Positions 9,168-17,926 of a stretch of 64,000 bases of DNA are shown here, piece by piece (position 1 is the stretch's first letter; every line of letters starts with the position of its first letter). The stretch lies in the NCBI GenBank assembly GCA_944326705.1, contig CALVEY010000010.1, positions 1 to 64,000 on the forward strand. Direction: 5' to 3'. Position numbers and translations under genes: made by a program. The notes under the pieces were generated by a model. It was not told the origin of the DNA and did no database searches. It was given only the letters and a program-made list of their open reading frames with translations. This stretch comes from an uncultured Mucispirillum sp. Its GTDB lineage: Bacteria; Chrysiogenota; Deferribacteres; Deferribacterales; Mucispirillaceae.

Positions 9168-9183
9168 GCAAAATATGTGCCAG
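9168..9183 (-). promoter_or_regulatory. Sigma-54-like promoter upstream of lpxC
   Basis: The minus strand reads CTGGCACATATTTTGC, an exact GG-N10-GC match to the -24/-12 consensus (TGGCAC-N5-TTGC). It ends 37 bases upstream of the chosen lpxC ATG. The same geometry (39-41 bases) is seen for the two sigma-54-like sites at 28.6 and 35.9 kb. An enhancer-binding site was not identified. Confidence 0.55.
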
Positions 9184-9212
9184 TCATAAATTATTGATAT
9201 ATATAGATAAAC

Positions 9213-9250
9213 AAAAAGACTGGTGTATTTTTTAGAACACAACCAGCCTT
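9213..9250 (-). terminator. Probable terminator of the flavocytochrome gene
   Basis: An imperfect inverted repeat (GACTGGTGT / ACAACCAGCC) is followed on the minus strand by a T-run (CTTTTTGTTT). It lies about 50 bp past the stop at 9298. Confidence 0.6.
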
Positions 9251-9297
9251 TTTTGTTAAAAATAATAGACGAACTAATGTTTTACAGCTTCAATATA

Positions 9298-10617
9298 CTA
9301 ACGCATATCAAAACTGTCATAGTGAATATCTTTTTTACTTATGCCGCATGCTGCTGCACTTTTCTGCAGAGTTTCTCCAAAAGCTGCAGGTCCGCAGTAC
9401 CATAAAGATGTATCTTTAATATCTTTTATTTTTTCTTTTATTATATCAAAATTCAGCCTGCCCTCTTTTGATGTATTTCTGTAATGAAAACGCACTCCTG
9501 CTTTTTCACTTAAATCTGCAAGCTCAGGATATGGGTTTTCTCCCCTTGCACTGTAAAAGAAATCCACATTATCTACTTTTTGACCAAGAGATACAAGGTA
9601 TTCAAGCCTTGCTGCAAATGGAGTAATACCTATTCCACCAGCTGTCCATATCTGCTGAGCCTTAGTGTCATTAAATGTAAAACTGCCATAAGGACCTTCT
9701 ATTGTAATAATATCATCTTTTTTAATATTTTTAGGAAGCTCTCTTGTAAAATCTCCAAGCTCTTTTATTAAAAATTTAAGAGTATTATTTTCTTTATCAT
9801 AGCCTGCAATACTGAATGGGTGAGGCTCTTTATTGTGGCAGAATTTTAAAAATACATACTGACCTGCTCTATATTCAAAATGCTCTGCTGGTTTTAATAT
9901 TAATTCAAGAGTTCTATTTTTTTCATTATGCTCTGATTTTACCACTTCAGCAAATACTTTATGTCTGCAGCCTATTAACTGAAATAAATCTATAACAGCA
10001 GCAATCACACCAACAAAGATTACTGCAGATAAAATATAACTGCCTGCTGAGCCAAACCATGCACCTTTTATCTGGATTGTAAAAGAATGGTATGCAATAA
10101 CAAGAAAAAGAACTGGAATAATTTTATGGATATATCTAAATATATGGTATGGCATTTTTTTAATTAAAGCCACAATTAAAACTACCACAATTATATAAAA
10201 AGCATACTCAACTAAATCATTACCTATGCCGTATATTGATTTAGCAAATTCGCTTATAGTAGATGCACCTTTCACTTTTGGAGGCAGTTCAAAAAGTGCT
10301 TTGCATATATCTATAAACCAGCTTTCTATAAACCAGTGGATTACTGAAAACACAAATGCCCATATACCTGCCCATTTATGTATAACATAAGCTTTATCAA
10401 GCCCGCCTGTTAAATTATTAATAAAACTAAAACGAACAGAAAGCAGCATACACATTACCATATAAATAATGGCAATAGAACCTGTTAAATAAAGAAACTG
10501 CTCTTTCGCATTCCAAAATGCAAAATTTGAAATAAGATTATTAAAACTTGGAGATAATAAAAATATTAATACTCCTAATAATACCCCTGCTACACTCCAT
10601 TTTGCAGCCTTACTCAT
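9298..10617 (-). CDS. Ferric-reductase-like transmembrane flavocytochrome
   Basis: A 439-residue protein. The N-terminal 210 residues hold about six membrane helices with the histidines expected of a ferric-reductase b-heme domain (for example HKWAG, IHWF, YHSFT). Residues about 220-320 form an FAD-binding barrel (EYRAGQYVFLKF, then HPFSIAG). The last 110 residues form an NAD-binding module (WTAGGIGITPFAARLEYL, then WYCGPAAFGETL). It should pass electrons from NAD(P)H through FAD and heme across the inner membrane. The acceptor is unknown: ferric iron, a quinone or a periplasmic redox protein are all possible. It is a monocistronic unit. Confidence 0.85.
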   Translation of the reverse strand: MSKAAKWSVAGVLLGVLIFLLSPSFNNLISNFAFWNAKEQFLYLTGSIAIIYMVMCMLLSVRFSFINNLTGGLDKAYVIHKWAGIWAFVFSVIHWFIESWFIDICKALFELPPKVKGASTISEFAKSIYGIGNDLVEYAFYIIVVVLIVALIKKMPYHIFRYIHKIIPVLFLVIAYHSFTIQIKGAWFGSAGSYILSAVIFVGVIAAVIDLFQLIGCRHKVFAEVVKSEHNEKNRTLELILKPAEHFEYRAGQYVFLKFCHNKEPHPFSIAGYDKENNTLKFLIKELGDFTRELPKNIKKDDIITIEGPYGSFTFNDTKAQQIWTAGGIGITPFAARLEYLVSLGQKVDNVDFFYSARGENPYPELADLSEKAGVRFHYRNTSKEGRLNFDIIKEKIKDIKDTSLWYCGPAAFGETLQKSAAACGISKKDIHYDSFDMR

Positions 10618-10758
10618 ACTTCACCTCATATATTATTTATAACTTATAGTTATTTACACCCATTAAGACACAAAAATAATCTATAAGTTACAAACTTATA
10701 ATGAGATATGACAAGTCCGCAAATAAATAGTTCACTATCAATACGTTATTTATAAAAA

Positions 10759-10986
10759 CTAAATACTTGTAATTTTTGACAGTGTGCTTAAAACATCAGA
10801 GCACTTTTTACTGTATTCATCTGGAGAAGTTATTTCATCTCCAAGATTATCGCTGAGCTTATCCATTACTCCAAAATAAATATCACTGACTTCATCGCCA
10901 GTATATTCTTTATCAGAAACAGATATACCAATTGATGATAAAAAATTGATTTGGTTTGGGTTTAAAATGTCTAAAAGCTTATACAT
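10759..10986 (-). CDS. Small acidic hypothetical protein (75 aa)
   Basis: A 75-residue acidic protein beginning MYKLLDILNPNQINFL and ending LSTLSKITSI. No signal peptide or membrane helix is seen. A strong ribosome-binding site (GGTGGAGG, 6-7 bases from the ATG) supports expression. It stands alone between the flavocytochrome and nfo. I recognise no family; the composition suggests a small helical cytoplasmic protein. Confidence 0.65.
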   Translation of the reverse strand: MYKLLDILNPNQINFLSSIGISVSDKEYTGDEVSDIYFGVMDKLSDNLGDEITSPDEYSKKCSDVLSTLSKITSI

Positions 10987-11253
10987 ATCTTGCCTCCACC
11001 ATATAAAATATATCTACTACTTATAGTTTAATAAAAGTTTTTATCATTGACAAGTGTTTTTTTAAAAATTTAAATTTTAATCACCAGTTTATAAAAAAAT
11101 TTTATATTTATGGTTTCTACATATTTTTTTTAAAATATTTTCTTATTTTACTTGCTTTTAAATTATTTTCATATAAAATTACCAGATATACTTACAGCAA
11201 TCTTATAAAGATGTATTAAGTAAGATTATTTAAATACATTTATGGAGTATAAA

Positions 11254-12084
11254 ATGCTTAATATTGGATGTCATCTTTCATCATCAAAAGGTTTTAAGCA
11301 TATGGGTAAAGAAGCATTAAGTATTAATGCTAATACATTTCAATTTTTTAGTCGAAATCCGCGAGGCAGTAAGGCAAAAGCTGTTGACGAAAAAGATACT
11401 GCCGCCCTTAATGAAATCTTAAAAGAAAATAACTTTGCGCCTGTTTTAGCTCATGCACCTTATACATTAAACGCATGCTCTAACGATGCAGGGCTTAGAG
11501 AATTTGCAAAAAATACAATGGCAAGTGATTTGGAAATTATGGAATATATTCCAGGCAACCTTTATAATTTTCACCCGGGAAGCCATGTAGGGCAGGGAGT
11601 TGATACTGCCATTGATTTCATTACAGATATGCTTAACTCTATACTACAAGAAAAATATCAGACAACTGTGCTGCTTGAAACAATGTCTGGCAAAGGAAGC
11701 GAAGTAGGCTCTACTTTTGAGGAAATACGCACTATCATTGACAGGGTTGAATTAAACCATAAATTAGGCGTATGTCTTGATACATGCCACATTTTTTCTG
11801 CAGGATATGATATTGTTAATGATTTAGAAGGTGTTTTAGAAAAGTTTGATAAGGTTATAGGTCTTGAAAGGCTGAAAGCAGTTCATTTAAATGACTCAAT
11901 GATGCCTTATAACAGCCATAAAGACAGACATGAAAAAATTGGTAAAGGCACAATTGGACTTGATGCGATTATCAATTTTATTAACCACCCTAAACTTCGT
12001 CATCTGCCTTTTTATCTTGAAACTCCAAATGAGCTTGAAGGATATGCAGCAGAAATCAAACTGTTAAGGGAAAACTTTACTTAA
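11254..12084 (+). CDS. nfo: Endonuclease IV (AP endonuclease)
   Basis: A 276-residue TIM-barrel, tri-zinc enzyme that incises DNA 5' of abasic sites in base-excision repair. Metal-ligand motifs are visible: [37 protein letters not shown] and [12 protein letters not shown]. Length and order fit the family. The ATG at 11254 is preferred over an in-frame ATG at 11242, because GGAG lies 6 bases before it and overlaps the upstream ATG. Thirty bases separate it from the Rrf2 gene, so they may be cotranscribed. Confidence 0.95.
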   Translation: MLNIGCHLSSSKGFKHMGKEALSINANTFQFFSRNPRGSKAKAVDEKDTAALNEILKENNFAPVLAHAPYTLNACSNDAGLREFAKNTMASDLEIMEYIPGNLYNFHPGSHVGQGVDTAIDFITDMLNSILQEKYQTTVLLETMSGKGSEVGSTFEEIRTIIDRVELNHKLGVCLDTCHIFSAGYDIVNDLEGVLEKFDKVIGLERLKAVHLNDSMMPYNSHKDRHEKIGKGTIGLDAIINFINHPKLRHLPFYLETPNELEGYAAEIKLLRENFT

Positions 12085-12114
12085 AATACTTTATAAAAAG
12101 TTGAAGGGGGAATT

Positions 12115-12543
12115 ATGAAAATTACTACAAAATCAATCTATGCAATCAGAGCGCTGCATACTCTGAATATGCTGTCAGAAGACGGCAAACCTGTGGGGAT
12201 TGCCACTCTTTCTGAAAAACTGGGGCTGTCTAATAAATATTTAGAGCAGATTTTTTCAGGTCTTAAAAAAAGCAAGCTGGTTATTTCAACAGCTGGCAAA
12301 CTTGGCGGTTATAAACTTGCACGCCCTGCAGATAATATATCTATTCTTGATGTTATTACTGTTATGGACGGCGGACTTATTCCTGTGCACTGTGTTAATA
12401 ATAAAGACTGCACAGTATGTTCAGAATGTTCCATTAACGGCCTGTGGCATGAAATGAAAAACCATATGGAAGAATATTTAAGAAATATAAGCATCGCTTC
12501 TTTAAACGATAAAAAATACCCAGTTCTTGGCTGCCCTGATTAG
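12115..12543 (+). CDS. Rrf2-family transcriptional regulator
   Basis: A 142-residue protein with an N-terminal winged helix (MKITTKSIYAIRALH...LSEKLGLSNKYLEQIF, wing GKLGGYKLARP) characteristic of Rrf2/IscR proteins. A cysteine cluster follows (HCVNNKDCTVCSECSI, about residues 98-112) that could bind an Fe-S cluster or sense redox or NO. IscR has three Cys in a different spacing, so I do not assign IscR. A GGGGGAA ribosome-binding site precedes the start. It follows nfo closely, and a terminator comes after it. Confidence 0.88.
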   Translation: MKITTKSIYAIRALHTLNMLSEDGKPVGIATLSEKLGLSNKYLEQIFSGLKKSKLVISTAGKLGGYKLARPADNISILDVITVMDGGLIPVHCVNNKDCTVCSECSINGLWHEMKNHMEEYLRNISIASLNDKKYPVLGCPD

Positions 12544-12579
12544 TAATTTAATATATATAATATAAAATAGAAATATATG

Positions 12580-12619
12580 CTGTCTTATAAAGGATTCCCC
12601 CTTATAAGACAGTTTTTTT
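12580..12619. terminator. Bidirectional terminator between Rrf2 and the 119-aa gene
   Basis: The inverted repeat CTGTCTTATAA / TTATAAGACAG has a T-run on the plus strand (12613-12619). It sits between two convergent genes and could serve both. Confidence 0.85.
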
Positions 12620-12625
12620 ATATAA

Positions 12626-12985
12626 TTATTTAAGTTTCAGCTTTTTGCCTGCAAGGCTTAATACTACAGCAGCTATGGAAAGAATTATCATAATTAATGG
12701 TATTATTTCCACACTGCCGCTTTCTATAAATGCATATACAGGCATAATCAGTGAAATAACGCCGCCTGCAGCTACTGCAATTTTCTGGTTAATAACTGCA
12801 CCAGCAATCACTATTATAAACCCTATTGGCGTAACAAGGCTTTCTAATGAAAGCATATTTTCAAGTATCAGTTTTAAAGTGTTAAAGTTTAAGTGCTTTG
12901 CAAGGGGAATAGATGAATAAATACTGTAAGCCCATAAAACAAGACCTGCTGCACCTAAAATGATAAATAACTGTTTTTGTTTCAT
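12626..12985 (-). CDS. Small integral membrane protein (119 aa), unknown
   Basis: A 119-residue hydrophobic protein with about four predicted helices (residues about 6-25, 50-68, 70-88 and 93-112) and a basic C-terminus (GKKLKLK). The start overlaps the end of the upstream MATE gene by four bases, so the two are probably translationally coupled. I recognise no family. An accessory role to the transporter is only an inference from coupling. Confidence 0.7.
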   Translation of the reverse strand: MKQKQLFIILGAAGLVLWAYSIYSSIPLAKHLNFNTLKLILENMLSLESLVTPIGFIIVIAGAVINQKIAVAAGGVISLIMPVYAFIESGSVEIIPLIMIILSIAAVVLSLAGKKLKLK

Positions 12986-14388
12986 AATGCTGCCTCCCTT
13001 AATTTTTCTGCATGTTTCTGCCTTGCTTTTTTTATTTCATATTTACGCATAAGCCTTTTTATAATATAAAAATAAGCTGCAAAAACTGGTATAAACGCAC
13101 CAACCCATGCAATAGGGCTTGCCCAGGATATACCTGCAAAGCCAATATATGCAGAAAGTATTATTGCAGCTACAGTCCGCATAATAAGCTCCATTACACC
13201 TGCAAATGTAGGAACAATACTATTTCCAAGCCCCTGCAGTGTGCTTCTGAAAACTAAAAGAAGTGCTAAAAATACATACATAGAGCAGTTAATAGTTAAA
13301 TATACTTTTGCAAGGTGGATTGTCTCTTCTATTTGTGCTGGGTCAGTTATATTTTTACCTAAAAATAATCTTACAGAAAAATCTGCTGCTAATAATATTA
13401 ATATACCACTTATTACAGCAAATGCAACAGAAACAATACTGCCCTGCCTTACCCCCTGCCTTATTCTTGGAATATCACCTGCCCCATAGTTTTGAGCAGT
13501 ATATGTTGCCATAGTAATGCCAAAAGATAAAAAGCACTGCACAGCAAGCACATCTATTCTTTGGGCAACAGTAAAAGCACCTACGGCTAATGCTCCAAGC
13601 CTGTTTAATGCCCACTGTAAAATAACTATACCGATAGCAATAATCGCCACCTGCACAGCCATTGGTATACCTACCCTTATATGCTCCCATAAGTCATGTT
13701 TAGTAACTTTCCAGTCGCTGCCCTTTGCTTTAAGCTCAGGCACATATCTTCTTATATATTCAAAACATAATAAACTTGCTGTTATTTGAGAGATAACTGT
13801 TGCAAAAGCTGCCCCTGCTACACCCATATTAAAAGAAAGTATAAAAAGATAATCTAATACTATATTTACAATGCAGGCAATAATTAAAAAATACAGCGGC
13901 CATTTTGAGTTGCCTATAGCTCTTAACATATTTGAAAAAAGATTAAAAAGAATAGCTGCACCTGTGCCCCAGAAGATTATAACTATATATTCATAAGCAT
14001 TATCATAAAGCTCAAGAGGCGTTTTTATTACATGCAAAAGCCAGCCGGCAAGGATTACACTTAAGAGTGTTAATATAATATTTATTATAAATGATAATAT
14101 AAATGATGCAGCTACACTTCTTCTAACCCCTGCCTCATCCTTATTGCCAAATTTTTGTGCTGTGATAATAGAAAAACCACCTGTAAGCCCTTGAGCAAAC
14201 CCTATAACAAAAAATACTAATGCACCAGTTACACCAACAGCAGCTAAGGCATTGAATCCTATTGTTCTGCCAACTATCATTGTATCTGCTGTATTATATA
14301 ACTGCTGAAAAAGGTTGCCTATTAATAATGGAATTGTAAAGTAAATAATTAATTTTAAGGGACTTCCTACTGTTAAATCTTTCTTCAT
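12982..14388 (-). CDS. MATE-family efflux transporter
   Basis: A 468-residue inner-membrane protein with about twelve helices. The MATE signature is at the N-terminus: LKLIIYFTIPLLIGN then LYNTADTMIVG, with GVTGALVFF. The second half repeats the pattern from about residue 240 (IRVGIPMAVQ then FTVAQRIDVLA). It probably exports cationic drugs or metabolites using Na+ or H+ gradient; the substrate cannot be told. It lies in a two-gene unit with the 119-aa membrane protein. Confidence 0.92.
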   Translation of the reverse strand: MKKDLTVGSPLKLIIYFTIPLLIGNLFQQLYNTADTMIVGRTIGFNALAAVGVTGALVFFVIGFAQGLTGGFSIITAQKFGNKDEAGVRRSVAASFILSFIINIILTLLSVILAGWLLHVIKTPLELYDNAYEYIVIIFWGTGAAILFNLFSNMLRAIGNSKWPLYFLIIACIVNIVLDYLFILSFNMGVAGAAFATVISQITASLLCFEYIRRYVPELKAKGSDWKVTKHDLWEHIRVGIPMAVQVAIIAIGIVILQWALNRLGALAVGAFTVAQRIDVLAVQCFLSFGITMATYTAQNYGAGDIPRIRQGVRQGSIVSVAFAVISGILILLAADFSVRLFLGKNITDPAQIEETIHLAKVYLTINCSMYVFLALLLVFRSTLQGLGNSIVPTFAGVMELIMRTVAAIILSAYIGFAGISWASPIAWVGAFIPVFAAYFYIIKRLMRKYEIKKARQKHAEKLREAAL

Positions 14389-14595
14389 ATATCACCCTGT
14401 AACAAAATATGATTTAATCAAACCTACATACACTACAAAAAAGAAATTTTATTGTAAAGAAGTATTTTTAAAAAAGTATAATTTATTATAGTGCATAATT
14501 TATTAAATATTTTATAGATTATTCTAAAAAAAGTTTATATAATATTTATGGGAAATCAGTTTATTTTAAAACTCTTATAGTTATAGGAGAATATT

Positions 14596-14889
14596 ATGGG
14601 TAGAAAAAAAGATATTACAGACAGCACAGAACATAAAAAAATTATAACAGTTACAGCAGTTACTGCATTAAATGACTATATGCTGAAAGTTACTTTTTCA
14701 AGCAAAGAAACTAAAATATTTGATTTTAAGCCTTATCTTTCTGCCCCAGCCTTTACTCACTTAAAAGACCATGGACTTTTTACTAAATGCTATATAAGCT
14801 GCGGATTTGTTACATGGGATGAAAATACAGATATATCCACTGATTTATTGTATTTTGAAGGGATAAAATTAGAAGATTACTATAAATAA
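14596..14889 (+). CDS. DUF2442-family protein
   Basis: A 97-residue protein with the DUF2442 pattern: a strand-rich N-terminus (VTAVTALNDYMLKVTFSS), FDFKPYL, a Leu/Phe middle, then FVTWDENTDISTDLLYFEG. Members are often near toxin-antitoxin genes, but no partner (DUF4160) is seen here. A good ribosome-binding site (AGGAG) precedes the ATG. The last 30 bases, encoding GIKLEDYYK and the stop, form the start of the first unit of a tandem array and recur downstream without the rest of the gene. Confidence 0.85.
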   Translation: MGRKKDITDSTEHKKIITVTAVTALNDYMLKVTFSSKETKIFDFKPYLSAPAFTHLKDHGLFTKCYISCGFVTWDENTDISTDLLYFEGIKLEDYYK

Positions 14890-15783
14890 AAATATGATAA
14901 ATATATGCGGCTTAAATTGTAATTTAAATACAGATTCTTCGCTCTGCTCAGAATAGACAGTATCTGCCTAATGCATTTATAAAATTTAACCTAAAATAAA
15001 CAGATTACATTTATCTTTGCTTACTCATTACATACTAAATAATATACACACTAAGTCTGCAGTAAAGTAACTATTTTTTATTACCATAAATATTTAAAAT
15101 TAAAAAAGGGATAAAATTAGAAGATTACTATAAATAAAATTATGATAAATATATGCAGTTTAAATTGTAATTTAAACACAGATTCTTCGCTCTGCTCAGA
15201 ATAGACAGTATCTGCCTAATGCATTTATAAAATTAAGCCTAAAATAAACAGATTACTTTTATCTTTGCTTACTCATTACATACTAAATAATATACACACT
15301 AAGTCTGCAGTAAAGTATCTATTTTTTATTACCAGAAATATTTAAAATTAAAAGATTACTATAAATAAAAATATGATAAATATATGCAGTTTAAATTGTA
15401 ATTTAAATACAGATTCTTCGCTCTGCTCAGAATAGACAGTATCTGACTAATACATTTATAAAATTTAACCTAAAATAAACAGATTACATTTATCTTTGCT
15501 TACTCATTACATACTGAGCCTGCAAAGTATATATATTTTATTACCAGAAATATTTAAAATTAAAAAAAGGGATAAAATTAGAAGATTATTATAAATAAAA
15601 TTATGATAAATATATGCAGCTTAAATTGTAATTTAAACACAGATTCTTCGCTCTGCTCAGAATAAACAGTGCATGCCTAATGCATTTATAAAATTTAACC
15701 TAAAATAAACAGATTACTTTTATCTTTGCTTATTCATTACATACTAAATAATATACACACTAAGTCTGCAGTAAAGTAACTAT
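14860..15783 (+). repeat. Four-unit tandem array seeded from the DUF2442 3' end, containing repeat family A
   Basis: Units start at about 14860, 15108, 15351 and 15569, with lengths of about 248, 243, 218 and 215 bp. Each starts with (GGGATAAAATTAGA)AGATTACTATAAATAAA, which encodes the DUF2442 C-terminus in unit 1. Then come ATGATAAATATATGCAG, the family A core (AGATTCTTCGCTCTGCTCAGAAT), AAATAAACAGATTAC and TCTGCAGTAAAGTA. Unit 3 lacks the first 12 bases and a segment near AATAATATACACACTA. Units differ by scattered substitutions, so the array is not very recent. This accounts for most of the gene-free stretch 14890-15882. Confidence 0.85.
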
Positions 15784-15849
15784 TACAATTAAAACATTAT
15801 AAGACAAAAAATATAAATAATAATACAGGAAAGGTTATTTTAGACATAA

Positions 15850-15875
15850 AAAAAGCCTTGCTTATGCAAGGCTTA
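15850..15875 (-). terminator. Terminator of tRNA-Asn
   Basis: The inverted repeat AAGCCTTG / CAAGGCTT with a short loop lies 8 bases past the tRNA 3' end. A T-run follows on the minus strand. Confidence 0.9.
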
Positions 15876-15882
15876 AAAGAAG

Positions 15883-15955
<73 letters not shown>

Positions 15956-16036
15956 ATGTCTGAAAGGTTACCCTCTCAATGTTTGAAGAGTAAACCATAT
16001 TTTATTTAAGTTGTCAACAACTTTTTTTAAAAAATT

Positions 16037-17062
16037 TTAAATTTCTTCTTCCGGGTCCATAAGTGTTAAATCTGCAATACATCCGCCCCAGCTTAAACCT
16101 ACACCAAAGCCCATTAATAAAGCTCTTCTGCCAAGGGGAATATCTAATGACTGCATTTTATTAATAGCTATAGGTATAGTTGCTGATGCAGTATTACCAG
16201 TATCTTCGCAGTCGTTAAAATATCTGCCGTCATCTGGTATTTTACATGCTTTCTGGATAGTCTGCAGCATAAATTTATTTGCCTGGTGGAAAATAAAGTT
16301 ATCTATATCATCAATAGAAAGCATATTTTTTTCTAAAATAGATTTAAGCATTGGCGGAACAACTGCTTGAGTAAACTGCACAACACCTTTACCGTCCATA
16401 TATACAGTTGCATCTGTCCTAACATTACCATACTGGTCTTCTATCTCTCTAAATGCTTCCTCTTTTGATGCATATTTCATACGCATCATACCATAGTTTA
16501 CAATGATTTTCATAAAATCTACGCCGTTTGTACCAAACTGGAATCCGCGAAGATATTCTGTTCTTGAATATGTAGAAGATACTAATGTGGCAGCAGCTGC
16601 ATCGCCAAAAAGTGGTTTAGTTCTCATATCTTTTGGGTGTATAAGCTTGCTTAATGTATCTGCTGTAAGCAGTAAAACATTATTTGCCTGACCTGATTCT
16701 ATTAATGCTTTAGATATAGATAATCCATAAATATAGCCTGTGCAGCCATGGTTGTAATCAAAGCACATACAGTTAGTTTTTAAACCTAACCTGCCATGAA
16801 TAATACATGATGTTGCAGGCATAATATGGTCTGGAGTTTCTGTGCATAATATAAGTGCATCAATATCTTCCTTATTTACATTATATTTTTCAAACATAAT
16901 TTTTGCTGCTTCTACAGCTAAGTCTGATGCACACTCATTAGGAAGTGCAATAGGGCGTCTTGATACCCCTATTTTGCTAGTGATACGGTTCTCTGGGTTA
17001 TTAAACTCAAAGTTATTTGGATAGTAAGATGTAATGTGCTTAATGTAAGCTCGTTTCGCCAT
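16037..17062 (-). CDS. 3-oxoacyl-ACP synthase III (FabH/KAS III-like)
   Basis: A 341-residue thiolase-fold condensing enzyme. The catalytic triad is visible: Cys107 in NHGCTGYIYGL, His in FHQANKFML (around 265) and Asn in DTGNTASATIP (around 293). The fold ends with GFGVGLSWGG. FabH starts fatty-acid chains from acyl-CoA and malonyl-ACP. The N-terminus and context (not in a fab cluster) leave open a specialised KAS III role, such as in a secondary lipid. A ribosome-binding site GAGG lies 9 bases upstream of the ATG. Confidence 0.85.
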   Translation of the reverse strand: MAKRAYIKHITSYYPNNFEFNNPENRITSKIGVSRRPIALPNECASDLAVEAAKIMFEKYNVNKEDIDALILCTETPDHIMPATSCIIHGRLGLKTNCMCFDYNHGCTGYIYGLSISKALIESGQANNVLLLTADTLSKLIHPKDMRTKPLFGDAAAATLVSSTYSRTEYLRGFQFGTNGVDFMKIIVNYGMMRMKYASKEEAFREIEDQYGNVRTDATVYMDGKGVVQFTQAVVPPMLKSILEKNMLSIDDIDNFIFHQANKFMLQTIQKACKIPDDGRYFNDCEDTGNTASATIPIAINKMQSLDIPLGRRALLMGFGVGLSWGGCIADLTLMDPEEEI

Positions 17063-17258
17063 AACAAAAAACCTCTTATAAAAAATAATGGCGTGGCGGA
17101 TAAAGACAAAATAAAATAAATTAGTTTTTTAAAAAATTGCGCCACAAATAAAAACAAAAATGATAACTTACGTTATCAAACCATAAACATAATATATTTA
17201 TATTGTTTTGACAAGGGGAAAATTGTAAAAGTCTACTATATACTACACAATGTCTATA

Positions 17259-17921
17259 TTATTTTTTTCCGCTTACTACTATAACAAATGGGGCTTTTAC
17301 TCCATCTAACTTTTCTAAAAGCTTATCAGGGTAATCATAATATGTAGCTTCATCAGCGCAGCCTAAATTTAATGATATACTTACTTTTCTTTTAAAAAAT
17401 GATATATCTTTTAATGTGGCAGAAAGTGCATAGGGCCGCTCCATAAATACATTAGTAATGCTGCTTTTTTCTATGTTTTCAAAAAACTTCCTGCGTTTTT
17501 CCTGTTCTCTTGGTGGAAAACCTGCAAAAAAGAATGTTTTCGCATTAATACCCGATACACTTATAGCTGAAGTTATAGAGCTTGGTCCTGGCAGGCTTTT
17601 TATTATAATGCCCCTGTCTCTGCACATACTTATAAACTTATAATCTGGGTCAGAAATACAAGGTGTGCCAGCATCAGAAAAAAATACAGAATATTCTGCC
17701 TGTAAAACAGCATTTAATACTTCATACCTTTGCTTGTCTTCTGTATGCTCGTTAATTAAGTAAAGCTCTGCACTGCTTGAAGCAGCATTTAGCAGCTTTA
17801 AAGACACTTTTCTTTCTTCACCCACTGCTACGCTGCATTGATTTATTATCTTTAATGTTTTTTCAGGGATATCTTTTATATTTTCGCTGATAGATACCCC
17901 TGCAACATATAAAACAGGCAC
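17259..17921 (-). CDS. RsmI-family SAM-dependent methyltransferase
   Basis: A 220-residue tetrapyrrole-methylase-fold protein. RsmI modifies 16S rRNA C1402 with a 2'-O-methyl group. Seen here: the SAM-binding SDAGTPCISDPDY, then SLPGPSSITSAISVSG, then FAGFPPREQEKRRKFF, all family marks. The N-terminus is short (MPVLYVAGVSIS) and lacks the usual GTPIGN start, and the C-terminal domain of full-length RsmI (about 280 residues) is absent. It may thus be a divergent member with another target. It begins 5 bases past the serS stop, so it is in the serS operon. Confidence 0.8.
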   Translation of the reverse strand: MPVLYVAGVSISENIKDIPEKTLKIINQCSVAVGEERKVSLKLLNAASSSAELYLINEHTEDKQRYEVLNAVLQAEYSVFFSDAGTPCISDPDYKFISMCRDRGIIIKSLPGPSSITSAISVSGINAKTFFFAGFPPREQEKRRKFFENIEKSSITNVFMERPYALSATLKDISFFKRKVSISLNLGCADEATYYDYPDKLLEKLDGVKAPFVIVVSGKK

Positions 17922-17926
17922 TAATA

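Noticed and set aside
14860-15783. Tandem units considered as a CRISPR array
   Set aside because: Units are over 210 bp, contiguous and diverging throughout. There are no short identical repeats separated by unique spacers and no cas genes.
16037-17062. KAS III gene as part of a secondary-metabolite cluster
   Set aside because: Neighbours are tRNA-Asn and housekeeping genes; no other biosynthetic genes are present.
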